31,639 nt of DNA from positions 1 through 31,639 of the IMG/VR virus record IMGVR_UViG_3300009176_000922; one strand, written 5' to 3'. Shown piece by piece: positions 22,382-28,918 of the stretch. Below the pieces are notes generated by a model that worked only from the letters and a program-made list of their open reading frames with translations, was not told where the DNA came from and made no database searches. The translations under genes were made by a program, and so were the position numbers. Source of the DNA: a virus. Position 1 is the first letter of the stretch; the number at the start of each line of letters is the position of its first letter.

Positions 22382-22846
22382 TCATTGAGGCAATCCCGGC
22401 CATTGGAGAGGCGGGCGGTCGCACAGGGCGGCGTAGGAATCCCAGGCGTGGACGGCCGCCAGCATCCGCGTCTGCCAGCCCGCCTCAGCGAAGTGGAACT
22501 GCACCGGGGCAGGCTCACCGGGCCCGCTCGGGAGGACTTGCTGGTTGAAGGCGTAATCCAAGATGAACGACGCCTGCGAGTAATGGCGGCTGGCCGTCAT
22601 CAGCATCCAGCCGTTGTCGTCCGGGTCGGGCTGGTTGCGGTGAAAGGAGAGGAAGGCCGGGGTCGGGCCTTTACGCCCATCCGCGAGAATCACGCGGGAT
22701 GTTCCATCGCGGTGCATTTCCTCGGTGGCCATCGAAAATAACGACGCGATGAAGGCTCCCGCGTGGTCCCGTTTGTCTCCGTCGAGGTCGATGAGTTGCA
22801 GGATGCTCCCATCGGGAAAGTGATGAGTTCGGTTGTGGTCCTTCAT
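22382..22846 (-). CDS. Protein of unknown function in the integration operon (154 aa)
   Basis: ATG (complement of 22844-22846) overlaps the stop of the Xis-like gene by ATGA, so it is translated with it. The 154-residue protein has an opening His/Asp-rich part (MKDHNRTHHFPDGSILQLID), a helix AGAFIASLFSMATEEMHRD, the charged turn DGRKGPTPAFLSFH, and aromatic-rich C-terminal helices (QTRMLAAVHAWDSYAAL). No signal, no transmembrane part, and no family recognised. As the last gene of the integration operon it ends at the edge of attP. It might modulate integration or lysogeny. Confidence 0.6.
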   Translation of the reverse strand: MKDHNRTHHFPDGSILQLIDLDGDKRDHAGAFIASLFSMATEEMHRDGTSRVILADGRKGPTPAFLSFHRNQPDPDDNGWMLMTASRHYSQASFILDYAFNQQVLPSGPGEPAPVQFHFAEAGWQTRMLAAVHAWDSYAALCDRPPLQWPGLPQ

Positions 22847-23121
22847 CTCCCTGTCTTCAGGTTGGTGAGTTCACTGCCGGGGACTGCCCTTGGGTTCCGG
22901 ATTCCCCTCTCGATGTACCGCCGAACGCTGGCGACGTTAACCAGGACAAAATCGTGTTTGGCTCCCGGCCTGCGATGGCGGCTCAAGGTGATCGTGCCGT
23001 CCTCACCAAGCTCGTATTGTTTGGCGCGAGAAATTCCAAACGCCCTTTCAATGCGGGTCGTCCGTGTCCATTCGATGCCCACAAGCGAATCGTTCCCGCC
23101 ATGATCTTTCTTCTGATTCAC
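22843..23121 (-). CDS. Excisionase-like small DNA-binding protein (92 aa)
   Basis: GTG start (complement of 23119-23121) overlaps the integrase stop by GTGA, giving 92 residues. The core TTRIERAFGISRAKQYELGE (about 20-39) and the following RHRRPGAKHDFVLVNVASVRRYIERG is the pattern of phage helix-turn-helix excisionases: a helix-turn-helix, a basic RRPG hairpin and a closing V-A-S-V-R-x-Y helix. Its place directly after int and next to attP agrees. An earlier in-frame opening inside int is only a shadow. The direct repeats CGTCCGC in attP are candidate binding sites. Confidence 0.7.
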   Translation of the reverse strand: MNQKKDHGGNDSLVGIEWTRTTRIERAFGISRAKQYELGEDGTITLSRHRRPGAKHDFVLVNVASVRRYIERGIRNPRAVPGSELTNLKTGR

Positions 23122-24494
23122 TTGCGGTCCTCCCAGAAGGCCGGGTTGCCGTCGGTGGGCCGCCAGACGAGATCCGGCCCGCCCCGCCAACCGGGCGGCA
23201 CCTGGCCGTACGTCGTCGCAATGAGAGAGGCGGTCTTGTCGCCGATCTCGGCCGCGATCTGACCTTCGCTGATCCCCATGCTGCGGCGAACCGTCACGAA
23301 GTAGGCGCGCAGTCCGTGGGCCGTCCGGTCTCCCACCCCGATGGCATCCGAAATGCGGGCCAGCGCATGGGTCAAGCTCGTCAGGTCGACCGGCTGCCGC
23401 GGGTCTGCGGGGCTGGGAAAGTACCAGGGCGACTTTTGGAGTTCGGGGCGCGAGGCCTTCCACCGGCGATGTCCCTCGATACACTCGCGAAGGTCTTTGT
23501 GTAGCACGACGAACGGGTTGACACCGCTCTTGCTACGCTCAATCCAAAGCCAATCCCCCTCGATGAACCCTGCCTTCCGCGAGCCAGCATCCACCCGCAT
23601 TCGGAGGATTTCATTTGTCCGGCAGCCCGTCAGCGCGGAGAAGAGAAGTTGCCATGCCAGTACCTCGCCGCGCGATTCCTCGGCGAGAGTCCGCGCCAGG
23701 AGGTGGAGTTCGTTGCCCGAAGCCGGCGCGCAGTCTCGTGCGTGGCGGGCCTGCGAGATCCGGTAATACCGTGGCCGACCGTGCTGGATCGGGTTCCCCC
23801 GGATCATGCCGCAGCGTCTCGCGTAGTTGAGGGCGTTGGAGAGCGTCTGAATCTCGCGGTCGACAGTGCGGGCACCGTCGCGACCGCCCTCGGACAATTC
23901 CGCGCGTCGCTGGTCGGCATAGCGGTCCAGTGTCCCAGCCTCGAGATGCTCCGTCGCCACGGTGCCGATGAGTCGATTCAGGTCGCCCGTATGGCGTTCC
24001 TCCCCGGCCCTTGCCTTCCCGGATCGCGAGACACGGTGCCGATCCGGGTATCCCGCTTGCGCGTAGGCGTCCAGAACTTCGCCCAGCGTCTGTCCCCCGG
24101 CGTATGGGTTCTTCGCCAGGCCAAGCGTGCTCCGCGCCTGGTCGCTTCGCCGGGAAGCTAGCTCTTCCCGCGCTTCCTTTTGCGTCCTGGCTCCGAGCTT
24201 GCGCCAGGTGCGTCTTCCCCCGACCCAGGGGCGTTCGTACCAAGCGCCGGTTGTATTGTTTTTGTAGAGGCCCCCTCCGACGGATTCGAAGACGGGAATG
24301 GTATCTCGAGCACCCTTCTGCGCTTGGTCTCCGCGATCCCGACCCGAATCATCCAGTTTGCGACCTTGGTCTCGTCCAGAAAGCTCTCTGCCGCCATTCG
24401 GGTCAGCTCCTTTGCCAAGTCTGGTTGAATTCGGATTTGCATCACCGGCGATCTCCGCCGGGCATTCTGTGTATTTCTCCTCACAACTTCTCAC
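23118..24494 (-). CDS. int: Tyrosine-type integrase (start unclear)
   Basis: The catalytic domain has the Arg of TGCRTNEIL (codon at 23619-23621), HGLR (about 23302-23320) and the nucleophile Tyr of TTYGQV (23208-23210). The usual second His is replaced by Asp (EIGDKT), a variant seen in some integrases. A core-binding helical domain (TLGEVLDAYAQAGY onward) and an N-terminal arm-binding-like domain (GGGLYKNNTTGAWYERPWVGG) precede it. The frame is open to a GTG at 24494, but between that and the first recognisable integrase residues (about 24300) there is no ATG, GTG or TTG, and that upstream stretch overlaps an RHH gene in another frame. The true start is therefore unknown; see findings. It recombines the attP core with the host tRNA-Arg gene. 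Confidence 0.85.
   Translation of the reverse strand: MRSCEEKYTECPAEIAGDANPNSTRLGKGADPNGGRELSGRDQGRKLDDSGRDRGDQAQKGARDTIPVFESVGGGLYKNNTTGAWYERPWVGGRRTWRKLGARTQKEAREELASRRSDQARSTLGLAKNPYAGGQTLGEVLDAYAQAGYPDRHRVSRSGKARAGEERHTGDLNRLIGTVATEHLEAGTLDRYADQRRAELSEGGRDGARTVDREIQTLSNALNYARRCGMIRGNPIQHGRPRYYRISQARHARDCAPASGNELHLLARTLAEESRGEVLAWQLLFSALTGCRTNEILRMRVDAGSRKAGFIEGDWLWIERSKSGVNPFVVLHKDLRECIEGHRRWKASRPELQKSPWYFPSPADPRQPVDLTSLTHALARISDAIGVGDRTAHGLRAYFVTVRRSMGISEGQIAAEIGDKTASLIATTYGQVPPGWRGGPDLVWRPTDGNPAFWEDRK
24158..24442 (-). CDS. Ribbon-helix-helix protein overlapping the integrase 5' end (94 aa)
   Basis: From ATG (complement of 24440-24442): MQIRIQPDLAKELTRMAAES and the following FLDETKVANWMIRVGIAETK show the beta-strand/helix/helix plan of Arc/MetJ-type DNA-binding domains (residues 1-40). 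After residue 50 the sequence becomes Ser/Pro/Gly-rich and ends GRKRKRGKS; this part overlaps the integrase frame and may simply follow its GC pattern. An upstream GTG (24484) could add 14 residues. A dimer probably binds an operator in the adjacent divergent region and controls the integration operon. It is also possible that the RHH domain is joined to integrase by a -1 frameshift at a G5 run (24271-24275 complement). Confidence 0.6.
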   Translation of the reverse strand: MQIRIQPDLAKELTRMAAESFLDETKVANWMIRVGIAETKRRRVLEIPFPSSNPSEGASTKTIQPALGTNAPGSGEDAPGASSEPGRKRKRGKS

Positions 24495-24541
24495 GTGTTT
24501 CTTGTTGCCCGTTTTTTCACCAATTTGCTAATTAAATTTTT
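24443..24541. promoter_or_regulatory. Divergent promoter/operator region of the lysogeny/early switch
   Basis: About 100 bases between the minus-strand RHH/integrase operon and the plus-strand early operon, both headed by RHH genes. The plus-strand side is AT-rich: CTAATTAAATTTTT lies directly before ATG 24542, with TTGTTG/TTGCCC some 17 bases upstream as a possible -35. If TAATTA is the -10, transcription would start within a few bases of the ATG and the message would be leaderless. No textbook operator palindrome stands out; CACGTG at 24493-24498 is one short palindrome. Confidence 0.5.
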
Positions 24542-24805
24542 ATGAAGCCCCAAGGAGGCTCGGGAGTCGCCGGCCCGCGTAAGGAGTGGAAGGGCGACAA
24601 ATGGCTAAACATCAGGGTCAGCGAGGAATTCAAGATTGGCTTTGAGGAGATCGCCCATTCGGGCGGCGTTTCGGTCTCCGACCTCGGCCGTCATGCGTGC
24701 GAGGACCTTATTAGGAGGGGAAAGGAAGATGGGAAACTCCAGGTGCGGATGGGAAAAGGGACGCTGACGATTGACATGGGAAAGCCCAACGGAAAGGCCG
24801 CATGA
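24542..24805 (+). CDS. Ribbon-helix-helix-like early regulator (87 aa)
   Basis: First gene of the early operon. After a Gly/Lys-rich N-tail, KWLNIRVSEEFKIGFEEIA and the following SVSDLGRHACEDLIRR give a beta-strand followed by two helices, as in RHH repressors and antitoxins. The C-terminus (KLQVRMGKGTLTIDMG) is beta-like and may mediate assembly. Lying back-to-back with another RHH gene across a 100-base control region, it is a good candidate for the lytic-side switch protein (Cro-like role) or an autoregulator. No Shine-Dalgarno precedes ATG 24542. The next gene overlaps by ATGA (24802). Confidence 0.65.
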   Translation: MKPQGGSGVAGPRKEWKGDKWLNIRVSEEFKIGFEEIAHSGGVSVSDLGRHACEDLIRRGKEDGKLQVRMGKGTLTIDMGKPNGKAA

Positions 24806-25038
24806 ACGATTCGCCTTCCCCCTGGATGACGGTGAGCGAGGCCGCTGCATACCTGCGCTGTTCAGTGAGGGAGATTCACCGGCGGATGGGCGAGGGCCGG
24901 CTGCAGCGGCATTACGACGGCACCCGGCTGCTGGTCCTGCGCGAGCAGATTGCCGCCTGCGTCCAGGTCGCCAGTGCGCCCAAGCGCAAGCGCGGTCGCC
25001 CCATCACCCGCCGTGAACCTGTGATCCTGCTCTCATGA
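24802..25038 (+). CDS. Excisionase-type helix-turn-helix protein (78 aa)
   Basis: MTVSEAAAYLRCSVREIHRRMGEGRLQ (about residues 9-36) is the classic helix_turn_helix_17/excisionase domain, followed by DGTRLLVLREQI, its second strand and helix. The C-terminal tail is basic (KRKRGRPITRR, AT-hook-like GRP), useful for DNA contacts. It probably acts as a regulator of early genes or as a second directionality factor. The Xis-like protein of the integration operon is a different branch. Start and stop are fixed by ATGA overlaps on both sides (24802-24805, 25035-25038). Confidence 0.7.
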   Translation: MNDSPSPWMTVSEAAAYLRCSVREIHRRMGEGRLQRHYDGTRLLVLREQIAACVQVASAPKRKRGRPITRREPVILLS

Positions 25039-25274
25039 CTCCCGAGCAGAGGTCGAGAATAGCCGAGGCCGCCAGGGCGCGCTGGTCCTTGCGCGCCGGT
25101 CGCGGTCGCCGTCGCCGCATCCCGCCTGCCGGCGGCCGGGGCGCCGATGGAAAGCCGTTCCACATCGGATCCAAGCCGCCGGCGCCCATTGATTCTGCCG
25201 GGGATGATTCCGGGCGCTCCGCACCGCCTGCCCCGACACGTCCTCCCACTGGTTCGCCTGACGGCCCCCAATAA
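25035..25274 (+). CDS. Small basic protein with disordered tail (79 aa)
   Basis: ATG 25035 overlaps the previous stop. The first 25 residues (MTPEQRSRIAEAARARWSLR) form a basic helix of the 'TPEQRARIAEAARxRW' kind, common at the N-terminus of small phage and bacterial DNA-binding proteins. The rest is Arg/Pro/Gly/Ser-rich and probably disordered. Function unknown; nucleic-acid binding is likely from charge. The compositional bias means the C-terminal half should be viewed with caution. Confidence 0.5.
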   Translation: MTPEQRSRIAEAARARWSLRAGRGRRRRIPPAGGRGADGKPFHIGSKPPAPIDSAGDDSGRSAPPAPTRPPTGSPDGPQ

Positions 25275-25339
25275 AGGACGGCCCAGTTGCGGCTGGCGGG
25301 AGGACGACACCCCCGACCTTCGGAAAACAGAAAACCTCT

Positions 25340-25651
25340 ATGTCTCTCGAACCGATTCGCGCCGGTGGGCTGGGCTGGTACGTGGAGCAGATTTCCCGGA
25401 CCGAGTCCCGCGGTTTGTTCAATGTCAGCGGTCTCCGCGCCTCGATTGTCTCGATGAGCGTCGAGGTGGTGTTCCGCTCAAACGATAACCGCAACATCGA
25501 GGTCAGCTTTTCGAAGGGTGGTTGGACCCCCGGATCCGAGTTCCCAGCCGCCATGTGGCTCTCCGCTCTCGAAGTGGCCCACGAACTCATTGAACGGATC
25601 GCACCCATGCGGGGAGTCGCCGCGCCAACCTCACAACCGAAATCCCAATGA
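25340..25651 (+). CDS. Early protein of unknown function (103 aa)
   Basis: This 103-residue protein has strands (GLGWYVEQIS; SIVSMSVEVVFRSN; NIEVSFSKGG) followed by a helix (AMWLSALEVAHELIERIAP). Its order beta-beta-beta-alpha is compact but not one I can name. It lies immediately upstream of bet and overlaps it by ATGA (25648-25651), so it is made together with the recombinase and may assist it. Confidence 0.55.
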   Translation: MSLEPIRAGGLGWYVEQISRTESRGLFNVSGLRASIVSMSVEVVFRSNDNRNIEVSFSKGGWTPGSEFPAAMWLSALEVAHELIERIAPMRGVAAPTSQPKSQ

Positions 25652-26490
25652 CCTCCATCGAACCTCCCAAGCGAACCACTGCGGTCACTCCACCCAAGGC
25701 CAAGCCATCGGTCCTCGACCTCATGGCCTCCCAGTACAACGTCGACCGCGCCAAGCTCCTCGAGACGCTCAAGGAGACGGCCTTCAAGGGTGCAACTGAG
25801 CCGCAGCTCATTGCCCTCTGCGTCGTCGCGGGCCAGTACAACCTCAACCCATTCCTCAAGGAGATCTACGCTTTCCCCGCGAAGGGTGGCGGCATCGTGC
25901 CCGTCGTCGGCGTGGACGGCTGGATAAAGATGACGAATGCCGCGCCGGGGTTCGACGGCATCACCTTCGCGTTCGCCGGCGAGGGTGACGACCTCGAGTG
26001 CACTGCAACAATCCACATAAAGGGCCGGAGTCACCCGGTACAGGTGACCGAGTACCTTTCCGAGTGCCACCGCAACACCGACCCGTGGAACACCTGCCCG
26101 AGGCGGATGCTCAGGCACAAGGCGCTCATCCAATGTGCCCGTGTCGCCTTCGGCTTCTCCGGAATCCACGACCCCGATGAAGCGGGAGAGATTGTCGACA
26201 TCCAGGCCGAAGTGACGCCCGTGCCTGAGAAGAGGCCGGCTGCCTTGCCCGCGAAAGTGGATCCTGACATCGAGCCAGCGACTCCCCAGCAGGCCCTGGC
26301 CGGACTCATCCTTAGCAACGGCTTCGATTTCGAAACGTTCCGCGAGTGGGGTCGGCAGAGTGGGAACCTCAAGGACGCGGACTCCCTGGGTTCCTTTGAC
26401 GACCTGTCCCCCGACGATGCCAAGCGGTGGCAGATCGCAGGCAAAGGGTTGCTCCTCCAACTCAAGAACATCACCGCCGCACGCGCATGA
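25648..26490 (+). CDS. bet: Phage recombination protein Bet (RecT/Red-beta type single-strand annealing protein)
   Basis: The 280-residue protein anneals complementary single strands during phage recombination and replication. After a Lys/Pro-rich start, ATEPQLIALCVVAGQYNLNP (residues 49-68), FLKEIYAFPAKGGGIVPVVG and VDGWIKM (to 95) are the hallmark stretch of the Bet/RecT family. A further family-like part, TDPWNTCPRRMLRHKALIQC (about 147-166) and the following ARVAFGF, completes the core, and the C-terminal 80 residues are a variable, Ala/Pro-rich tail with a helical end that may bind partners. Start set by ATGA; the stop overlaps the next gene by ATGA. No recognisable exonuclease partner lies nearby. 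Confidence 0.92.
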   Translation: MTSIEPPKRTTAVTPPKAKPSVLDLMASQYNVDRAKLLETLKETAFKGATEPQLIALCVVAGQYNLNPFLKEIYAFPAKGGGIVPVVGVDGWIKMTNAAPGFDGITFAFAGEGDDLECTATIHIKGRSHPVQVTEYLSECHRNTDPWNTCPRRMLRHKALIQCARVAFGFSGIHDPDEAGEIVDIQAEVTPVPEKRPAALPAKVDPDIEPATPQQALAGLILSNGFDFETFREWGRQSGNLKDADSLGSFDDLSPDDAKRWQIAGKGLLLQLKNITAARA

Positions 26491-27353
26491 ACACCGACAT
26501 TGTTCCATTCCGGGTCGCCGGGGAAATGGTCGAGATCCACCCGGACGCAGAGGCACTTCGCGACTGGGCGCTTACCGTTGGCGCCCTCATCGGGAGGGTC
26601 AGCGACGAGGCCTCCAATGCCGAGGCGACTGAAGCCATGCGCGGCATCAAGGAGGTCCTGAATTCCGCCGAGGCGGCTCGCAAAAAGATCAAGGAGCCCA
26701 TCCTTGACCTCGGGCGAAGGGTCGATGCGGCCGCGAAGAAGTTCAGCGAACCTCTGGATGCCGAATTCAAGCGCCTCCAGCGCATCACCGCGGACTATCA
26801 GACGGAGCAGATCGCGAGGATGCGGGAGATCGAGGACGCCCGGCGCCGCGAGGCCGAGCGCCTCGAACGCGAACGCCAGGAAGCCGAGCGCAAACTGCGC
26901 GAGGAGGAGGAACGCAAGCTCGCCGAGGCCCGCAGGAAGGCCGAGGAGGAGATGCGGGCTGCCAGGACGGAGGCCGCACGCAAGGCTGCCGAGGAACGTG
27001 CCAGGGCAGAGAAGGAACGCATCGAGCGCGAGGCTGCGGAGCGGTTGAAGGTCGAGGCCGAGCGTGCCGAGCAGGCGCAGCAGATGCTCCCTCCGCCGGC
27101 GGCGCCGGTGCGAGCCGAAGGGCAGACCGCGAAGGCTGTCTGGAAGTTCGAGGTCGTTAACCCGTTCGACCTGGTCCGCGTGAATCCAGGATTCGTCGAG
27201 ATCACTCCGCGCAGGGACGAGATCAACCGCGCGATCGCGGCCATCGTCGCCACCGGCGCCGAACCGAAGATTCCGGGATTGCGGATCTGGGAAGAGGTCG
27301 CCGTCAGCGTGCGCGCCGGCCGCATCGGCAGTGGGAAACTGATCGAAGTCTAA
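26487..27353 (+). CDS. Coiled-coil protein coupled to Bet (288 aa)
   Basis: Three parts: residues 1-105, a helical domain (SAEAARKKIKEPILDLGRRV and the following DAAAKKF is typical of a group of phage proteins next to recombinases); about 110-205, an unbroken Glu/Arg/Ala coiled coil with heptad-like repeats; about 215-288, a compact C-terminal domain (VWKFEVVNPFDLVR, then PGFVEI and IPGLRIWEEVAV). The same C-terminal signature, around K-I-P-G-(L/V)-R-I, recurs in phage proteins beside ssDNA-annealing recombinases. Role unknown; it probably scaffolds or protects DNA ends together with Bet. The length and strong coiled coil make it a dimer. ATGA overlap with bet. Confidence 0.7.
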   Translation: MNTDIVPFRVAGEMVEIHPDAEALRDWALTVGALIGRVSDEASNAEATEAMRGIKEVLNSAEAARKKIKEPILDLGRRVDAAAKKFSEPLDAEFKRLQRITADYQTEQIARMREIEDARRREAERLERERQEAERKLREEEERKLAEARRKAEEEMRAARTEAARKAAEERARAEKERIEREAAERLKVEAERAEQAQQMLPPPAAPVRAEGQTAKAVWKFEVVNPFDLVRVNPGFVEITPRRDEINRAIAAIVATGAEPKIPGLRIWEEVAVSVRAGRIGSGKLIEV

Positions 27354-27366
27354 CCCCCAACACGCC

Positions 27367-27603
27367 GTGCATTTGAAAGTGAGAATCAATCCTTTCGCCT
27401 CGGCCAAGCCCAGGACTCCGGCCGAGTGGCAGGAGTGCGTGGACGAATCCATCGAGGTCCTCCGGCTGCAACTCGCCTACAAGTGGCGCCTCGTCGACCA
27501 CAAGGGCCGGCCGAACGTCGAGCGGTGCGAGAAGCTCATCGACGAGGCCAAGCAGCGTTTCGGAATCACGCCGCGCAACGCCGGTGGAAGGAAAGGAAGA
27601 TAA
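27367..27603 (+). CDS. Small early protein of unknown function (78 aa)
   Basis: GTG 27367 is the first start (an alternative GTG lies at 27379). The 78-residue product is helical and charged, with WQECVDESIEVLRLQLAYKW, then NVERCEKLIDEAKQRFGITP and a Gly/Lys/Arg tail. No family is recognised. Its stop TAA (27601-27603) is followed at once by ATG in TAATG, leading into a 17-codon frame. Confidence 0.55.
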   Translation: MHLKVRINPFASAKPRTPAEWQECVDESIEVLRLQLAYKWRLVDHKGRPNVERCEKLIDEAKQRFGITPRNAGGRKGR

Positions 27604-27656
27604 TGAAGAGTGAATTGGAAACCCTCTTCGCTGGCTACGCGGCGATAACGACATGA
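27603..27656 (+). other. 17-codon bridging mini-ORF
   Basis: ATG 27603 overlaps the preceding TAA (TAATG) and its TGA (27654-27656) overlaps the ATG of the zinc-finger gene (27653). It probably transfers ribosomes across a 50-base gap. Product (17 residues) unlike anything known. Confidence 0.3.
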
Positions 27657-27988
27657 ACCCTGACCTCCAAGCGATCCTCATGAACCCCGACCTCAAAGCG
27701 AAATGGGATGAAGCCGCACGCACGGGCAACGCAATTCCGGTCGGCGACGTGGTTGTCTGTGACGTCTGCAATGCCGATTACACCGAGAGCCAGGCAACCG
27801 GCGGATTCATCTTTGGTTCCTACGCCTATTGTCCTCGGTGCGCGCGGAGTCATCTGGAGAAAATTCGCGAGTACGGCGAGGAGCATCTAATCCGCGCCCG
27901 CGCTGAACCTGGCGAGGCATTCGCTGATTTCGTGCGCCGGTACCGTGGCCCGCATGCCTTCATCCGAATTCACGGAGAGCATCGATGA
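27653..27988 (+). CDS. Small zinc-finger-like protein (111 aa)
   Basis: CDVC (Cys36, Cys39) and CPRC (Cys60, Cys63) with about 20 residues between are a zinc ribbon. The N-terminal part (MNPDLQAILMNPDLKAKWDE) contains the repeated word MNPDL, and the end (EPGEAFADFVRRYRGPHAFI) is helical. Zinc ribbons of this size in early phage operons bind nucleic acid or a protein partner, but no specific family is recognised. ATGA overlap at both ends. Confidence 0.6.
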   Translation: MNPDLQAILMNPDLKAKWDEAARTGNAIPVGDVVVCDVCNADYTESQATGGFIFGSYAYCPRCARSHLEKIREYGEEHLIRARAEPGEAFADFVRRYRGPHAFIRIHGEHR

Positions 27989-28281
27989 GCCGGGGTGCTG
28001 CAGGCAGACAATCCGTCGGGGACGTGACGACGATCCCTACTTCCTGGTGCCCCGTCTGCGAATACAAGATGGACAGGGCGACTCATTCGGGCAAGGAGCC
28101 GGCGGAACCCAGTCCCGGTGACCTTTCGATCTGCATCAACTGCGGTGCTGTTCTTTCCTTCAATGACATTCTGGTGTTGCAACGCGCGTCTGGAGATGTG
28201 CTGGCCAAACTCGACAACGACGCGCGCAAACGATTGTTCCTGTCCGTCGTCTTCATTCGTGAGCGGGGGCGCTTGCAATGA
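27985..28281 (+). CDS. Second small zinc-ribbon protein (98 aa)
   Basis: ATG 27985 overlaps the previous stop. WCPVCEYKMD (Cys22, Cys25) and ICINCGAVL (Cys50, Cys53) form a zinc ribbon. A helical C-terminus (VLAKLDNDARKRLFLSVVFI) follows, which often serves for dimerisation. Two adjacent zinc-ribbon genes suggest a related or paired role; the sequences are not obviously duplicates of each other. After its stop a 10-codon frame (ATG 28278) fills the gap before the next gene. Confidence 0.6.
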   Translation: MSRGAAGRQSVGDVTTIPTSWCPVCEYKMDRATHSGKEPAEPSPGDLSICINCGAVLSFNDILVLQRASGDVLAKLDNDARKRLFLSVVFIRERGRLQ

Positions 28282-28313
28282 ATGAACCCGAAGCGACCAG
28301 CCGCGATTGACCC

Positions 28314-28691
28314 ATGAGGCCGGAGCCGAACAAGAGACTCGACCAGTATCGGCGGTCCCATCCGGACTATCCGGACACTGCCGCCGGCGTGAATCACGGA
28401 ATCTTCCGCATCGGGGATCTCAAGGTGATCTCCTCCGGCACCAACCCCGGGGGGCCGTTATACGGCGAGGAAATCTGGCAGTGGGAGCACGTCTCGGTAT
28501 CTGCCCGGCACCGGTGCCCCACCTTGGAAGAGATGTGCAAGGTCAAGGACTTGTTCTGGGGCGAGGAGGAGACCGTGGTCCAATTCCACCCGGCCAAGAG
28601 TAAGTACGTCAACCACCACCCGCATTGCCTGCATCTGTGGAAACAGGTCGGCCTAGAAATGAATCTACCGCCGAAGGAGACGCTCGCATGA
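28314..28691 (+). CDS. DUF7694-like phage protein (125 aa)
   Basis: WEHVSVS, RCPTLEEMCKVKDLFW and EEETVVQFHPAKSKYVNHHP with CLHLW (about residues 60-110) are the diagnostic run of a widespread phage protein family that I recall as DUF7694. Its function is unknown; it is often found in early/replication regions of phages and prophages. The length (125 aa) is within the family range. The first 55 residues hold a family-like G-x-FRI.DLKVI and then a polar stretch. Coupled downstream by ATGA (28688). Confidence 0.75.
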   Translation: MRPEPNKRLDQYRRSHPDYPDTAAGVNHGIFRIGDLKVISSGTNPGGPLYGEEIWQWEHVSVSARHRCPTLEEMCKVKDLFWGEEETVVQFHPAKSKYVNHHPHCLHLWKQVGLEMNLPPKETLA

Positions 28692-28918
28692 ACGCTTCCG
28701 AATTCGGCATCCAAGCCCAGGTCACTTGCGTGCGGCGTGAGTTATCTTACCGCCGCTTCGTTTATCCCAAGCGCATCGCTGCCGGGAAGACCACGACAAC
28801 GGAGGCCGAACGCGAAATCGCCTGCATGGAGGCGATCCTCGTTACACTCACAAAGCTTCTTACCGAGGAAAAGACACGCCAGGAACTGCCCTTATTTGGT
28901 GACCTCAAACAGCCATGA
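28688..28918 (+). CDS. Small conserved-type phage protein (76 aa)
   Basis: The 76-residue product has QAQVTCVRRELSYRRFVYPK followed by an EAEREIACMEAILVTL helix. This 'VRRE....RR.VYP..I..G....AE.EIA.ME..L.TL' pattern is a familiar small phage protein of unknown role, found next to DUF7694-type genes. ATG 28688 overlaps the previous stop; a longer upstream opening in this frame is a shadow of the DUF7694 gene. Confidence 0.65.
   Translation: MNASEFGIQAQVTCVRRELSYRRFVYPKRIAAGKTTTTEAEREIACMEAILVTLTKLLTEEKTRQELPLFGDLKQP

Noticed and set aside
24494-25310. Minus-strand frames opposite the early genes at 24605-24850 and 24912-25310
   Set aside because: Arg/Ser/Gly-rich shadows of the coupled plus-strand HTH genes.
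26031-27452. 473-codon and similar minus-strand frames over bet and the coiled-coil gene
   Set aside because: The Leu-rich product is the antisense image of a Glu/Arg/Ala coiled coil; not a real gene.
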